NCBI GenBank assembly: GCA_965261725.1
Contig: CBDHDU010000015.1
Coordinates: 1-64,000 of the forward strand
DNA: 64,000 nucleotides
Direction of reading: 5' to 3'
Source: CANDOC01 sp965261725
GTDB lineage: Bacteria > Pseudomonadota > Gammaproteobacteria > Pseudomonadales > Endozoicomonadaceae
Under the pieces are notes generated by a model. The model saw only the letters and a list, made by a program, of their open reading frames with translations. It had not been told where the DNA came from and did no database searches. This document shows, piece after piece, positions 1-8,368 of the stretch; position 1 is the stretch's first letter; each line of letters begins with the position of its first letter. The position numbers and the translations under genes are program-made.

Positions 1-1
1 G

Positions 2-655
2 TACTCCGTGCTGACAAAGCATCAACCTGATGAACCACGCCTTGAAGCGCTCAGCTACTATCTGCTGCATGCCAAACATCAGGTTAGTCTGATTCATCGG
101 CGGGTCATTGAGCATGAAACCATACCGCATGCAGAGAAAATCTTTTCGCTGTTTGAACCTCATACCGAGTGGGTCAGCAAAGGCAAGGCGGGCGTACCGG
201 TTGAACTGGGCTTGCGTGTTTGTGTGTTGCAGGATCAGTTCGGCTTTACGCTTCACCACCAGGTCATGGAAAAGCAAACGGACGACCAGGTAACGGTTCC
301 TATGGCCAAGGGAGCCAAAGAGCGCTTTCCAGTCTTGAGTCAAGTCAGCTACGACAAGGGGTTCTGGAGTCCGGATAATCTTGTAAAACTGGAAAACTTG
401 CTGGACAGGGCTGTACTACCTAAAAAAGGAAAGATGTCGTTAGAGGACAAAAAACGGGAATCACACCTGGCGTTTGTCCGTGCAAAACGACAGCACTCTG
501 CTGTTGAGTCGGATATTAATGCTCTGGAAGCCCATGGTCTGGATAAATGTCCGGATAAAGGGCTGGATGCCTTCAAGCGTTATGTTTCGCTGGCTGTTGT
601 GGCAAATAACCTGCAGCGTCTGGGCAAAGTGCTGTTGGAAAGGGATCGGCAATAG
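2..655 (+). CDS. ISNCY-type transposase, C-terminal part (cut by window edge)
   Basis: The reading frame is open to the left window edge, so only the C-terminal ~217 residues are present and the GTG at 8 is probably not the real start. The segment IHRRVIEHETIPHAEKIFSL, then SYDKGFWSPDN and a C-terminal KRQHSAVESDINALEAHGLD, followed by a region ending in VSLAVVANNLQRLG, resembles the C-terminal half of DDE transposases of the ISNCY group. The conserved Glu of the triad is probably the one in AVESDINALE. It would catalyse movement of its own insertion sequence. No right-end inverted repeat could be assigned between 656 and 835, because the left end is outside the window. Family assignment is by recognition of sequence style, not by search. 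Confidence 0.7.
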   Translation, partial: YSVLTKHQPDEPRLEALSYYLLHAKHQVSLIHRRVIEHETIPHAEKIFSLFEPHTEWVSKGKAGVPVELGLRVCVLQDQFGFTLHHQVMEKQTDDQVTVPMAKGAKERFPVLSQVSYDKGFWSPDNLVKLENLLDRAVLPKKGKMSLEDKKRESHLAFVRAKRQHSAVESDINALEAHGLDKCPDKGLDAFKRYVSLAVVANNLQRLGKVLLERDRQ

Positions 656-835
656 TCGCCTGTTGATGGTTTGGTAATCCGGTGTTCGTTCAGATCATGC
701 ATGTCGTGAGGCTTACTGACATCTACGGAGTGAAGGTTTTGAACATTTTTTGAACAATTGTGACTGAAAACCGCTGCATTGATTGAACAGCAAACTCAAA
801 TGATCCACCTAACAGTGACTCATTAACACAGGCAG

Positions 836-1510
836 CTATAGTTCATGCGTTTTCTGACAGGCACTAAGTAGGTATCTTGGTAAACGACTCAACACATTTC
901 CAGGAATACCTCCTGGGTTTTTAAAAAATGTTTCATTTTCAGTTAAATCCCAAAGGTCATCCAAATAATCTAGCTTTTCTTTGAGCTTCGCTGAAATATT
1001 GCCTTCTGTTTTATCAAATGCTTCAAGTACTAATTGTTCACTAACTCCTAGCTGAATTAATTCTTCAATCTTTTTAACCGAAGAATACTCATCTTTTAGT
1101 ACACGCTCATATGCTTTGAGAAATTGAGTAGGTGGTTTTCCCGGCTCCCATTCTTTTTTATAAATAATTGAAATACCAGTTTCATTACTGCCTTCTTCAA
1201 TATCATAATTGTATGTTCTGCCTTTAAACCCTTTCCATGAGTTAGATTCTAGGCTCACGTTTCGAAACTCTGCAGTCATAGTTACTTTTTCAGTAGCAAT
1301 GACACTTTCACCTGAATCTGGATCTTTTTCTGAATAAAAATCAGCTATACCTATTTGCTTATTACTTAATAGATATTCTATTGCTTTTAGAAGAGAGCTT
1401 TTACCACAATTGTTTTGGCCAATTAAAAATGTAGCGCCATTAAATTGGACACTAACATCTACTAATCTTTTGAAACCTTGAACTCTTAACGTATGAAGAT
1501 ACATATACAT
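836..1510 (-). CDS. Truncated AAA/OLD-like ATPase (N-terminal half only)
   Basis: The 224-residue product begins MYMYLHTLRVQGFKRL and has a Walker A loop GQNNCGKSS at about residues 32-40, typical of RecF/SMC/OLD-type ATPases of the AAA_21/AAA_15 kind. These normally have 400-700 residues, with ABC signature, Walker B and often a Toprim nuclease domain. Here the frame stops at a TAG right after LPRYLLSACQKTHEL, before any of these, so it is probably a remnant or a very short variant. Base composition is clearly AT-richer than the neighbours, suggesting transfer. It lies on the strand expected for a cassette inserted at the candidate attI site at 1541-1547, and starts 31 bp inside it. A further core-like GTTAGGT lies just past its stop (minus strand, 813-807). 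Confidence 0.6.
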   Translation of the reverse strand: MYMYLHTLRVQGFKRLVDVSVQFNGATFLIGQNNCGKSSLLKAIEYLLSNKQIGIADFYSEKDPDSGESVIATEKVTMTAEFRNVSLESNSWKGFKGRTYNYDIEEGSNETGISIIYKKEWEPGKPPTQFLKAYERVLKDEYSSVKKIEELIQLGVSEQLVLEAFDKTEGNISAKLKEKLDYLDDLWDLTENETFFKNPGGIPGNVLSRLPRYLLSACQKTHEL

Positions 1511-1540
1511 TCCTTGTTTTGTACACTAATGTTGAGGGAA

Positions 1541-1547
1541 ATCTAAC
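1541..1547 (-). other. Candidate integron attI core site (GTTAGAT)
   Basis: On the minus strand the sequence AACAACTGTTAGAT matches the integron core-site pattern G^TTRRRY. It lies 273 bp upstream of the intI start. That is where attI sits in known integrons, with cassettes pointing away from intI. The stretch 1511-1819 holds no other gene. A 60-codon plus-strand frame at 1519-1701 has no recognisable features and overlaps this site. The 7-bp motif alone is weak evidence; position and orientation give it weight. Confidence 0.4.
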
Positions 1548-1787
1548 AGTTGTTTATGCGAACAAGTTTCGCTTAATGTTCTATCTGTGTAAAAAGAGCA
1601 ACAGCCTACAGGTCAGGCGTAGCAAGCTGCCCAGCATAATTATGGGTTCTCATAAATTTATCCTTTATGTCGCGTTCCCGATTTGTATATTTGTCGCTTA
1701 ACACGAATACCTATCAAAGAACGTTCTTTCACCCGAAAAGCAATCTGTCACAGATTTCTTGCATTTTCACATAGGCGAACTACTTTT

Positions 1788-1807
1788 TACTGTATATAAA
1801 AACAGCA
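1788..1807 (+). promoter_or_regulatory. LexA (SOS) box upstream of intI
   Basis: TACTGTATATAAAAACAGCA contains CTG-N10-CAG with an AT-rich centre and matches the gammaproteobacterial LexA consensus at nearly every position. It ends 12 bp before the integrase ATG, so LexA binding would block transcription or translation-initiation-region access. Integron integrases are commonly LexA-controlled, so excision and insertion would rise after DNA damage. Confidence 0.85.
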
Positions 1808-1819
1808 ATCAGATTTACC

Positions 1820-2776
1820 ATGCGCCTGCAGCAAAAATTTATAACCGCTATCCGTTCTGCAAACTATTCATTGGCGACAGAGCGTAGCTACTGGGGTTGG
1901 ATTAAAAAGTTTCTACATTTTCATAAAATGCGCCACCCGGAAACAATGGGCGGAGATGAAATAAGTCAGTTTCTGACCTTTCTTGTGGTCAAACGTCAAG
2001 TTGCCGTCAATACACAGCAGCAGGCACTAAGCGCCATTGTATTTCTGTTTAAAAAAGTATTAGACAGAGAAGAGCTGGTAATCAATGGCTGGATGAATGC
2101 CAAACGCCCTAAAAGAGTACCTGTCGTTCTGTCCCGTCAGGAAGTTGAATTGATATTTCCTCATTTGAACGGTACTCCATTGCTGATTGCAACATTAATG
2201 TATGGTGCAGGGCTCAGACTAATGGAAGCGTTAAGACTCAGGATCAAGGATATTGACTTGTATCGCCGCGAAATCATAGTACACGACAGCAAAGGCGGAA
2301 AAGACCGGCGCACGATGCTACCAGACAAGGCGATAGATAGCCTTCAGGCTCATATTGACCATTCAAGACTGCTTCACTTAAAGGCGCAAGATCGTAATGT
2401 ATGTCATGTTCATTTGCCCTACGCCCTTGCAAGGAAATATCCTAACGCAGGTAAAGAGCTTGCCTGGCAGTTTGTTTTTGCCAGCAATCAGTTAAGCCGC
2501 GACCCTCGCAGTGGTAAGTTGGGGCGACATCATATTCATCAACGAACAATCCAGCGCGCAGTAAAAAATGCGATTAATCGTTCTGGTGTAAACAAGCAGG
2601 CAAGCTGCCATACCTTTCGTCACAGTTTCGCAACGCATCTTCTGGAAAGTGGTTATGATATTCGTACCGTTCAGGAGTTATTAGGACACGCGAATGTCAA
2701 CACCACTATGATTTATACTCATGTTCTTAACCGAGGAGGCAAAGCCGTGCTAAGCCCTGTCGATATTCTCAAATGA
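1820..2776 (+). CDS. intI: Integron integrase (tyrosine recombinase IntI)
   Basis: This 318-residue site-specific recombinase has an N-terminal SAM-like core-binding domain (about 1-100, with SLATERSYWGWIKKFLHFH) and a catalytic domain with Arg in GAGLRLMEALRLR (~130), HTFRHSFATHLLESGYDIRT (His-x-x-Arg) and LGHANVNTTMIYTHV (His and nucleophilic Tyr). What makes it IntI rather than XerC/D or a phage integrase is the extra patch at about 190-220 (VHLPYALARKYPNAGKELAW), the IntI-specific helix that contacts folded attC hairpins. Length and all catalytic residues look intact. Expression is probably SOS-induced through the LexA box at 1788-1807. No clear attC array is visible, so this is a cassette-poor integron or one that has lost its cassettes. 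Confidence 0.93.
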   Translation: MRLQQKFITAIRSANYSLATERSYWGWIKKFLHFHKMRHPETMGGDEISQFLTFLVVKRQVAVNTQQQALSAIVFLFKKVLDREELVINGWMNAKRPKRVPVVLSRQEVELIFPHLNGTPLLIATLMYGAGLRLMEALRLRIKDIDLYRREIIVHDSKGGKDRRTMLPDKAIDSLQAHIDHSRLLHLKAQDRNVCHVHLPYALARKYPNAGKELAWQFVFASNQLSRDPRSGKLGRHHIHQRTIQRAVKNAINRSGVNKQASCHTFRHSFATHLLESGYDIRTVQELLGHANVNTTMIYTHVLNRGGKAVLSPVDILK

Positions 2777-2951
2777 CGCATTTTTTGTACGCTACCGCCC
2801 CTCTTACCAATATCGGGAGTATTAAGGCATATTCATCCGTCTATTCTGTCTTCGCTCAAAGCTGTATATGGCTTATTTAACATCGCGCTATCGTACCCGT
2901 ATATAGGTTAAGTAATAAATAGCAAGTAACTGCAGTCCTGCACGCAGAGCG

Positions 2952-3596
2952 CTAGCTTGGTAGCATCCGCAAATTATCCACCTTCCAAAAATCACCACCC
3001 TGAGCAGGTTTCCCACCCCGATCACACTGGGTAACTTTCCTTTGATTGATCGGCATATACAATCGGAACCAGTTCAGTTCTCCGGTTTCGCTGTTCACCA
3101 TAAACGACGGCAATTTATCCAGTTCCAGTCTTTTGGATTTCATCGGACTGCATACCAGAAAGTGCGGCTGTACATTTTGCCAGCGGGTGCCATCCTGACC
3201 AAAGATTGCCCGGAACCGCTCTGCTTTGCTCAGCAACTGGGCGTTGGTAAATGAGGTATCACCTTTGGCCTCAATCATGATGATATGGGTAACACCTGCG
3301 TCATCCAGAAACGCGACCAGAAAATCAACATCTTCCTGAGTTGCTGAGATACACGATCTGTCCCGCTCAATAGCGGTCTCCCTGTCGTTAAGAGCAAGGT
3401 ACAGGCTCGCGTATATCCAGTCGATGTGATAGTCCATTGCCGAAAAGTAATGCAGCGGTGGTTCCAGGTTCACAATCGACAGGATTTTAGTCAGTACAAT
3501 CGGGGCCAGACGAAAGTCTGCATTGCCAAGCAGCTGACCGATCAGATGAAAGCGCTCCTTGCGGTTGAAGGATTCCAGATATTCAAGAATTTCCAT
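2952..3596 (-). CDS. Conserved hypothetical protein with PD-(D/E)XK-like core
   Basis: The likely start is the ATG at 3596, giving 214 residues beginning MEILEYLESFNRKERFHLIG. An upstream in-frame start at 3704 would add a basic, low-complexity leader that looks non-native. The central part reads EDVDFLVAFLDD...THIIMIEAKGDTSFTNAQLLSK: an Asp strand followed by a hydrophobic strand ending in IEAK, the layout of PD-(D/E)XK nuclease-fold proteins such as restriction-type endonucleases. The later PHFLVCSPM strand fits the same fold. The function is unknown; a DNA-end or defence-related nuclease is possible. It stands alone, 175 bp past intI and convergent with it. It could be a former cassette or island gene. 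Confidence 0.6.
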   Translation of the reverse strand: MEILEYLESFNRKERFHLIGQLLGNADFRLAPIVLTKILSIVNLEPPLHYFSAMDYHIDWIYASLYLALNDRETAIERDRSCISATQEDVDFLVAFLDDAGVTHIIMIEAKGDTSFTNAQLLSKAERFRAIFGQDGTRWQNVQPHFLVCSPMKSKRLELDKLPSFMVNSETGELNWFRLYMPINQRKVTQCDRGGKPAQGGDFWKVDNLRMLPS

Positions 3597-3757
3597 AGCC
3601 TGATGTTCCCGGTTACGAAGCTCGCACCCTCCTCTACGATTACCCCGGAGGAAGGGTTTAATGAATGTAACAGGCATCCTGATAAACCGCCGATTGCACG
3701 CCACCCGGCAACTGGTTAGACTACGGTGATTATCTACAATAAAAACAATATGACTGT

Positions 3758-4096
3758 ATGAGACTGGTTCCGGTTCTATTGATTATCTTCAGCATGCTGG
3801 GTGCAAGCTTTACGGCTAATGCTCATCTTCTGCATGCGGAGCAGGATTATCATAAAGGGCTGCATTTACATGTCTCTGAAGCGGGGCCGCACTTTGCGGA
3901 TACCGGTTATGATCAGCCCGACAGTCATAATGGCGAACATATTCATTTCAGCCTGATTGCGCTTTTGTACAACGCTCATCCGGTGCAGGCATCTTGCTGT
4001 CATTCTCATGATTCCGTCTATCGTCTGTCACTGACCAGTCTTCACTACACGCCGCTTTTGCCACCTCCTGACCGTTCTCTGTCTTTCAGGGTTTAA
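3758..4096 (+). CDS. Small His-rich secreted protein
   Basis: This 112-residue protein begins with a Sec signal peptide, MRLVPVLLIIFSMLGASFTANA, with a likely cut after ANA. The mature part is rich in His (HLLHAEQDYHKGLHLHV, then HNGEHIHF and a CCHSHDS motif), so metal binding in the periplasm is likely. I do not recognise the family. It lies just upstream of a truncated HupE/UreJ-like membrane protein gene. Small His-rich periplasmic proteins commonly accompany HupE-type metal transporters, so the pair may be a broken metal-uptake locus. Confidence 0.6.
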   Translation: MRLVPVLLIIFSMLGASFTANAHLLHAEQDYHKGLHLHVSEAGPHFADTGYDQPDSHNGEHIHFSLIALLYNAHPVQASCCHSHDSVYRLSLTSLHYTPLLPPPDRSLSFRV

Positions 4097-4171
4097 ACGT
4101 CGGCTTTCAGCCGGTTATAAAACTATCTGCAAGGGCTGTTGAACTGCCTTTGTATTAATAAGAGAGACGTT

Positions 4172-4432
4172 ATGAGAACTGCTTATTTTTCGGGCAGGTG
4201 GTTGCTGTATCTGACCATTATCTGCCTGTGTGTGCTGTGGTCGGGCAGTCTGCTAGCCCATGGGGTGACAGTCGGCGACCAGAGGTATATTCAGGAGATT
4301 TCCGGAATCAATCTGATTCCTTATACCTATCTGGGTGCCAAGCATATGGTGACCGGTTACGACCATTTGCTGTTTTTGTTTGGTGTCGTGTTTTTCCTTT
4401 ATCGCCTCCGGCATAGCTGTGCCTGTATGTAA
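4172..4432 (+). pseudogene. HupE/UreJ-2-like membrane protein, truncated
   Basis: The product has 86 residues: a signal or membrane segment, LLYLTIICLCVLWSG, ending at LLAHG, then the family hallmark HMVTGYDHLLFLFGVVFFLY. HupE/UreJ-2 proteins continue for several more membrane helices (about 200-350 residues). Here the frame diverges right after FFLYR and stops within nine codons (LRHSCACM). No further piece of the family is recognisable before rhlE, so the 3' part has been deleted. The ATG at 4172 with upstream AAGAGAG is preferred over the in-frame TTG at 4139. It may once have formed a nickel or cobalt permease with the His-rich gene upstream. Confidence 0.65.
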
Positions 4433-4561
4433 AGACTGATGGTTCGAATAGCTATTTATGCGACTGATGCCACAATAGTACAGACTCCGAAACTTCTGTA
4501 AGCTGCAACACCGCCAACCGGTCGGGTGTTGATTCTCCCTTTTATTGATTCAGGCGTTCCC

Positions 4562-5944
4562 ATGAGCTTTGCTGCCCTCGGTTTATCCTCCCCTATTCTC
4601 AAAGCGGTTGCAGAAAAGGGTTATGAAACCCCGTCGCCCATTCAGGCTCAGGCGATTCCCGCTGTGCTACAGGGTAAGGATGTCATGGCAGCAGCCCAGA
4701 CCGGCACCGGTAAAACCGCCGGTTTTACGCTGCCCTTGCTGGAATTGTTATCCAGAGGGTCAAAGGTCAGTGCTAATCAGGCGCGGGCGCTGATTCTGAC
4801 ACCAACCCGTGAGCTTGCCGCTCAGGTTGGCGAAAATGTTGAAACCTATAGTCAACATATGCCGCTGACATCCACCGTTGTTTATGGCGGTGTGAAAATC
4901 AATCCGCAAATGATGCGTTTGCGCCGGGGTGTTGATGTACTGGTAGCTACTCCCGGTCGTCTGCTGGATTTATATAATCAGCGCGCTGTGAACTTCAAAC
5001 AACTCGAAGTGCTGATTCTGGATGAAGCCGATCATATGCTGGATATGGGCTTTATTCATGATATCCGCAAGATCATGGCGCTTTTACCAAAGCAGCGTCA
5101 GAACCTGATGTTCTCTGCTACCTTCTCCGATGATATTCGCAGTCTGGCAAAAACCATTGTTCATGATCCTGTTGAGATTTCCGTAACCCCCCGTAATGCA
5201 ACCGCTAAATCAGTTGAACAGTGGCTTCATGCTGTTGATAAAAATCAAAAGCCTGCCGTGCTACTCAAACTGATTACAAGCAACCGCTGGAAACAGGTGC
5301 TGGTATTCAGCAAAACCAAACATGGCGCGAATAAACTCGTCAGATATCTGGAGGGGCACGGTCTTAATGCTGCCGCTATTCACGGCAACAAGAGTCAGGG
5401 CGCGCGCACGAGAACACTGGCTGAGTTTAAAAGTGGTCAACTTCAGGTATTAGTGGCAACAGATATTGCCGCACGCGGACTGGATATCGATCAGCTGCCG
5501 CAAGTTGTAAACTTTGATTTGCCACAGGTTTCAGAAGACTATGTACACCGGATTGGTCGCACCGGACGTGCAGGTGCTACCGGTACGGCTATTTCCTTGG
5601 TCTGCGCTGATGAATTTAAACTGTTATCTGATATTGAGCGTTTAACCCAAAAGCTGATTGAACGGAAAGACGTTAAAGGCTTTGAACCGGTTCACCCTTT
5701 GCCGGAATCACGTCTGAATACCCGACCGTTTAAACTGAAGAAGCCAAAGAAAACAAATAAACCAACGAGAGTCGCCCATAAGGACGGACAGCGTTCCGGC
5801 GCTAACGCCAGCGGGCATAAACCTGCCGACGCTAATAAAAAGCATACCAGAAGCAATAAAGGCAATGATAAGCCAGCGTCAAAACCTAACCCGAGAAGCC
5901 CCAGACGTCGGCCGGTAGCCAATCGTAATAAACCTGCCGCTTAA
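4562..5944 (+). CDS. rhlE: DEAD-box ATP-dependent RNA helicase RhlE
   Basis: This 460-residue helicase carries the full motif set: Q motif (FAALGLSSPILKAVAEKGYE..PIQ), motif I AAQTGTGKTAGF, Ia PTRELAAQ, GG, TPGR, motif II DEAD (VLILDEADHMLDMGF), motif III SAT, motif V ATDIAARGLDI and motif VI HRIGRTGRAG. The C-terminal ~80 residues are Lys/Arg/Pro/Asn-rich and disordered, as is usual for RhlE proteins in RNA remodelling and ribosome maturation. The ATG at 4562 (MSFAALGLSSP) fits the family N-terminus better than the in-frame ATG at 4526. A short hairpin (AACACC 4507-4512 / GGTGTT 4525-4530) precedes the gene. It stands alone. Confidence 0.93.
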   Translation: MSFAALGLSSPILKAVAEKGYETPSPIQAQAIPAVLQGKDVMAAAQTGTGKTAGFTLPLLELLSRGSKVSANQARALILTPTRELAAQVGENVETYSQHMPLTSTVVYGGVKINPQMMRLRRGVDVLVATPGRLLDLYNQRAVNFKQLEVLILDEADHMLDMGFIHDIRKIMALLPKQRQNLMFSATFSDDIRSLAKTIVHDPVEISVTPRNATAKSVEQWLHAVDKNQKPAVLLKLITSNRWKQVLVFSKTKHGANKLVRYLEGHGLNAAAIHGNKSQGARTRTLAEFKSGQLQVLVATDIAARGLDIDQLPQVVNFDLPQVSEDYVHRIGRTGRAGATGTAISLVCADEFKLLSDIERLTQKLIERKDVKGFEPVHPLPESRLNTRPFKLKKPKKTNKPTRVAHKDGQRSGANASGHKPADANKKHTRSNKGNDKPASKPNPRSPRRRPVANRNKPAA

Positions 5945-6009
5945 ACTGTCATCATATTCAGCGCCAGCAAACATTGCACCGGCGCTGAATGCCTCCTGCT
6001 TATATTGTG

Positions 6010-6960
6010 CTACAGCCTGAAAAAGCGCATAAAGAGGACGAGCTCTGCTGTTGTTTCATTCAGACAGCCACGTACAAAATTCACCTTGGTACCCGGCATC
6101 GCCTGAGCCAGTGCCGACAGATCCATTCGCGCCACACAGCCCAGCTTGCTATATCCCCCCAGTGTCTGACGGTCATTTAATAAGATAATGGGTTGCCCAT
6201 TTGCCGGAATCTGTACTGCCCCCAGCGCAATACCTTCGGAAATAATGCCCGCTGCGGCATAACCTTCCACAGCAGGGCCTTTAAGCCGACAGCCCATACG
6301 ATTACTGTCCGGCGTAATAACATATGTCGCCCGATAGAATGTGTTTTTACTGGATTCAGGAAACTGTGCCTGCTGGTTGGATTCATTCATCCGTAGTCGT
6401 ACCGGGTTGCCATATTGCGGAATATAAATATCGGGCACCCGCTGACTGATACGGGTATTAATGTTATGTGCCTGCAGCTGCAATATGTCGCCTTTCCGCA
6501 GCGGTTCCCCGTGCCCTACAGCTTCCCCCTCTTTGATTAAACCTCCCAGTTGATCCCGTACTACCGTTGCCACGCTGCCAAAGGTTTGCCGGGCAATAAA
6601 TCCACCTGGAACGGCCAGATACGCCCGCATGCCCTGTTCCGGAAACCGGAACTGCAACACCTGTCCTTTAAGTAACTGAAATGAACGCCATGGTTTGATT
6701 GGTGCGCCATTAACCGTAGCGCCAAGATCGGCACCCGTGAGTGCCAGCGTCATATCATCATATGCCCTGAAAGCCGCCTGCCCGACAGTCACTTCCAGTT
6801 GCGGGCAGGCCATACTGTTGCCCAGCAAATAATTTGCCCAGCAATAAGCGTGTAAATCCAGTGCTCCGCCCTGAGCAATGCCCTGATGCCCACAACCGAA
6901 GCGCCCGGTATCCTGCAGCAATGTCATTACACCGGGATTGACTACTTCCAGTCGGGACAT
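6010..6960 (-). CDS. pxpC: 5-oxoprolinase subunit C (biotin-dependent carboxyltransferase-like)
   Basis: This 316-residue protein begins MSRLEVVNPGVMTLLQDTGR, with the characteristic QDTGR-x-G-x-x-x-G entry and later AYLAVPGGF, of the KipA/PxpC family (AHS2 domain). PxpA, PxpB and PxpC together hydrolyse 5-oxo-L-proline to glutamate at the expense of ATP. The start overlaps the end of pxpB by 19 bp, as expected for a translationally coupled operon. It is last in the dipeptidase-pxpA-pxpB-pxpC unit. Confidence 0.92.
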   Translation of the reverse strand: MSRLEVVNPGVMTLLQDTGRFGCGHQGIAQGGALDLHAYCWANYLLGNSMACPQLEVTVGQAAFRAYDDMTLALTGADLGATVNGAPIKPWRSFQLLKGQVLQFRFPEQGMRAYLAVPGGFIARQTFGSVATVVRDQLGGLIKEGEAVGHGEPLRKGDILQLQAHNINTRISQRVPDIYIPQYGNPVRLRMNESNQQAQFPESSKNTFYRATYVITPDSNRMGCRLKGPAVEGYAAAGIISEGIALGAVQIPANGQPIILLNDRQTLGGYSKLGCVARMDLSALAQAMPGTKVNFVRGCLNETTAELVLFMRFFRL

Positions 6961-7643
6961 GGACAGCCTCCCTGAGCCAGATATTCATCCCTGGTCACCG
7001 GTACAAAACGAACGGTATCCCCTACTTCAAAAGGCATCATCGGATCAGCCGTCGGATCAAACAGTGGCTGCGGGCAGTTACCGATAATCTGCCAGCCTCC
7101 CGGCGATGCGGCGGGATACACTGCAGTTTGATTATCAGCAATACCCACACTGCCCGCCGGAATTTTGATACGTGGTTCGCTATGCCTTGGCGTAGCAATA
7201 GCCGGGTCAACCGGTGCCAGAAAAGCAAAACCAGGGGCAAAGCCAATGGCGCAGACGGTGTAATTACGCTGTGAGTGTTTAGTAATCACCTCTGCTACAG
7301 AAAGGTTATTACGAGCAGCAATCACCTGAAGATCAGGGCCAACTTCTTCGGCGTAATAAACCGGTAGCCGGATGATTTTATGGGTCTTGTTTTGTTCTGT
7401 ATTTGCATCCAGATCTGCGACCAGATTTTCCAGTTTGTTTTTCAGCTGCTTAAATCCGGTTCTCAATGGGTGGTATTGAACAAGAATCGTCGTGTAAGAA
7501 GGAATAACTTCAAGTAGCTCTTCTGAGCAGGCTTCCCGGATTCGCTGACAAAGCTCTGCAATAGCAGGCGACAATTCAGGATCAATTTCATTTCCCAGAG
7601 TGATTATCAGACTGGTTTCTGAAACAGCTTCAATACCAATCAT
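6942..7643 (-). CDS. pxpB: 5-oxoprolinase subunit B
   Basis: This 233-residue protein is of the KipI/PxpB (AHS1, allophanate hydrolase subunit 1) family. Recognisable blocks are LPVYYAEEVGPDLQ and CAIGFAPGFAFLAPVDP, followed by RHSEPRIKIPAGSVGIAD and a SPGGWQIIG motif. It forms the ATP-dependent oxoprolinase with PxpA and PxpC. The start overlaps the pxpA stop (ATGA-type junction at 7640-7643) and its own end overlaps pxpC, so it is surely in one transcript with both. Confidence 0.92.
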   Translation of the reverse strand: MIGIEAVSETSLIITLGNEIDPELSPAIAELCQRIREACSEELLEVIPSYTTILVQYHPLRTGFKQLKNKLENLVADLDANTEQNKTHKIIRLPVYYAEEVGPDLQVIAARNNLSVAEVITKHSQRNYTVCAIGFAPGFAFLAPVDPAIATPRHSEPRIKIPAGSVGIADNQTAVYPAASPGGWQIIGNCPQPLFDPTADPMMPFEVGDTVRFVPVTRDEYLAQGGCPCPDWK

Positions 7644-8368
7644 GGATTAAGCGCCTGATACAACCGCTTAATCACAGCAATTGATTCCGGATTATCTCCA
7701 TGCACACAGACAGTATCAGCTTGCAGCTTCAGCAATTGCCCATCAATAGTGCGCACTTCGCCTTTTGCCAGATCAGTGACCTGCTGCTGAATAGTGGCCT
7801 CATCATGATAGACTGCCCCCGGTTCAGTACGCGAAACTAATGACCCATCGCTGGTATAAGCACGGTCTGCAAACGCTTCAAATATCAGGGAAACACCATA
7901 CTGACTGGCAACGTCTGTATATGCCTGATTATCTGCTCTGGCCAGGATCATCAGCAAAGGGCTTTCAGCCAACCCGGCAACTGCCCGCACAACGGCTTCA
8001 AAGATCGCCGGGTTTGCCATCATATCGTTATACAGCGCGCCATGGGGCTTAACGTAATGAATTCTGCTCTGGTGTAGCTGGCAAATAGCACCCAGCGCAC
8101 CGACCTGATAGGCGACGAGGTGAGTGATTTCTTCCGGGTGCATCGGAATGGAACGACGGCCAAAACCGGTCTTGTCATCGTAACCGGGATGCGCACCAAT
8201 CATGACATTATGGGATACTGCGAGGCGTACGGTTTCCGACATGGTGGTCGGGTCTGAAGCATGAAATCCACAGGCAATATTCGCCATATCAATCCATGGC
8301 ATGACTGCCGCATCGTCTCCCATTTCCCAGAGACCATAGCTCTCGCCCATATCGCAATTCAGCTTCAC
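7640..8368 (-). CDS. pxpA: 5-oxoprolinase subunit A (LamB/YcsF family)
   Basis: This 242-residue protein starts MKLNCDMGESYGLWEMGDD and contains the family motifs ANIACGFHASDP, IGAHPGYDD and VKPHGALYND, with a C-terminal VCVHGDNPESI. This is the LamB/YcsF glycoside-hydrolase/deacetylase-like fold and forms the catalytic part of the PxpABC 5-oxoprolinase. Full length for the family. Start and stop overlap its neighbours by four bases on each side. Confidence 0.94.
   Translation of the reverse strand: MKLNCDMGESYGLWEMGDDAAVMPWIDMANIACGFHASDPTTMSETVRLAVSHNVMIGAHPGYDDKTGFGRRSIPMHPEEITHLVAYQVGALGAICQLHQSRIHYVKPHGALYNDMMANPAIFEAVVRAVAGLAESPLLMILARADNQAYTDVASQYGVSLIFEAFADRAYTSDGSLVSRTEPGAVYHDEATIQQQVTDLAKGEVRTIDGQLLKLQADTVCVHGDNPESIAVIKRLYQALNP

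Noticed and set aside
837..949. Alternative attC using ATTTAAC on the minus strand at 949-943
   Set aside because: The two 142-bp ends do not pair beyond the core and lie inside the coding sequence; it looks accidental.
1519..1701. 60-codon plus-strand frame upstream of intI
   Set aside because: No domain or ribosome site; it overlaps the candidate attI region and is AT-rich intergenic DNA.
4440..4470. GGTTCGAATAGC resembling a tRNA T-arm
   Set aside because: No acceptor, D or anticodon arms could be folded around it.
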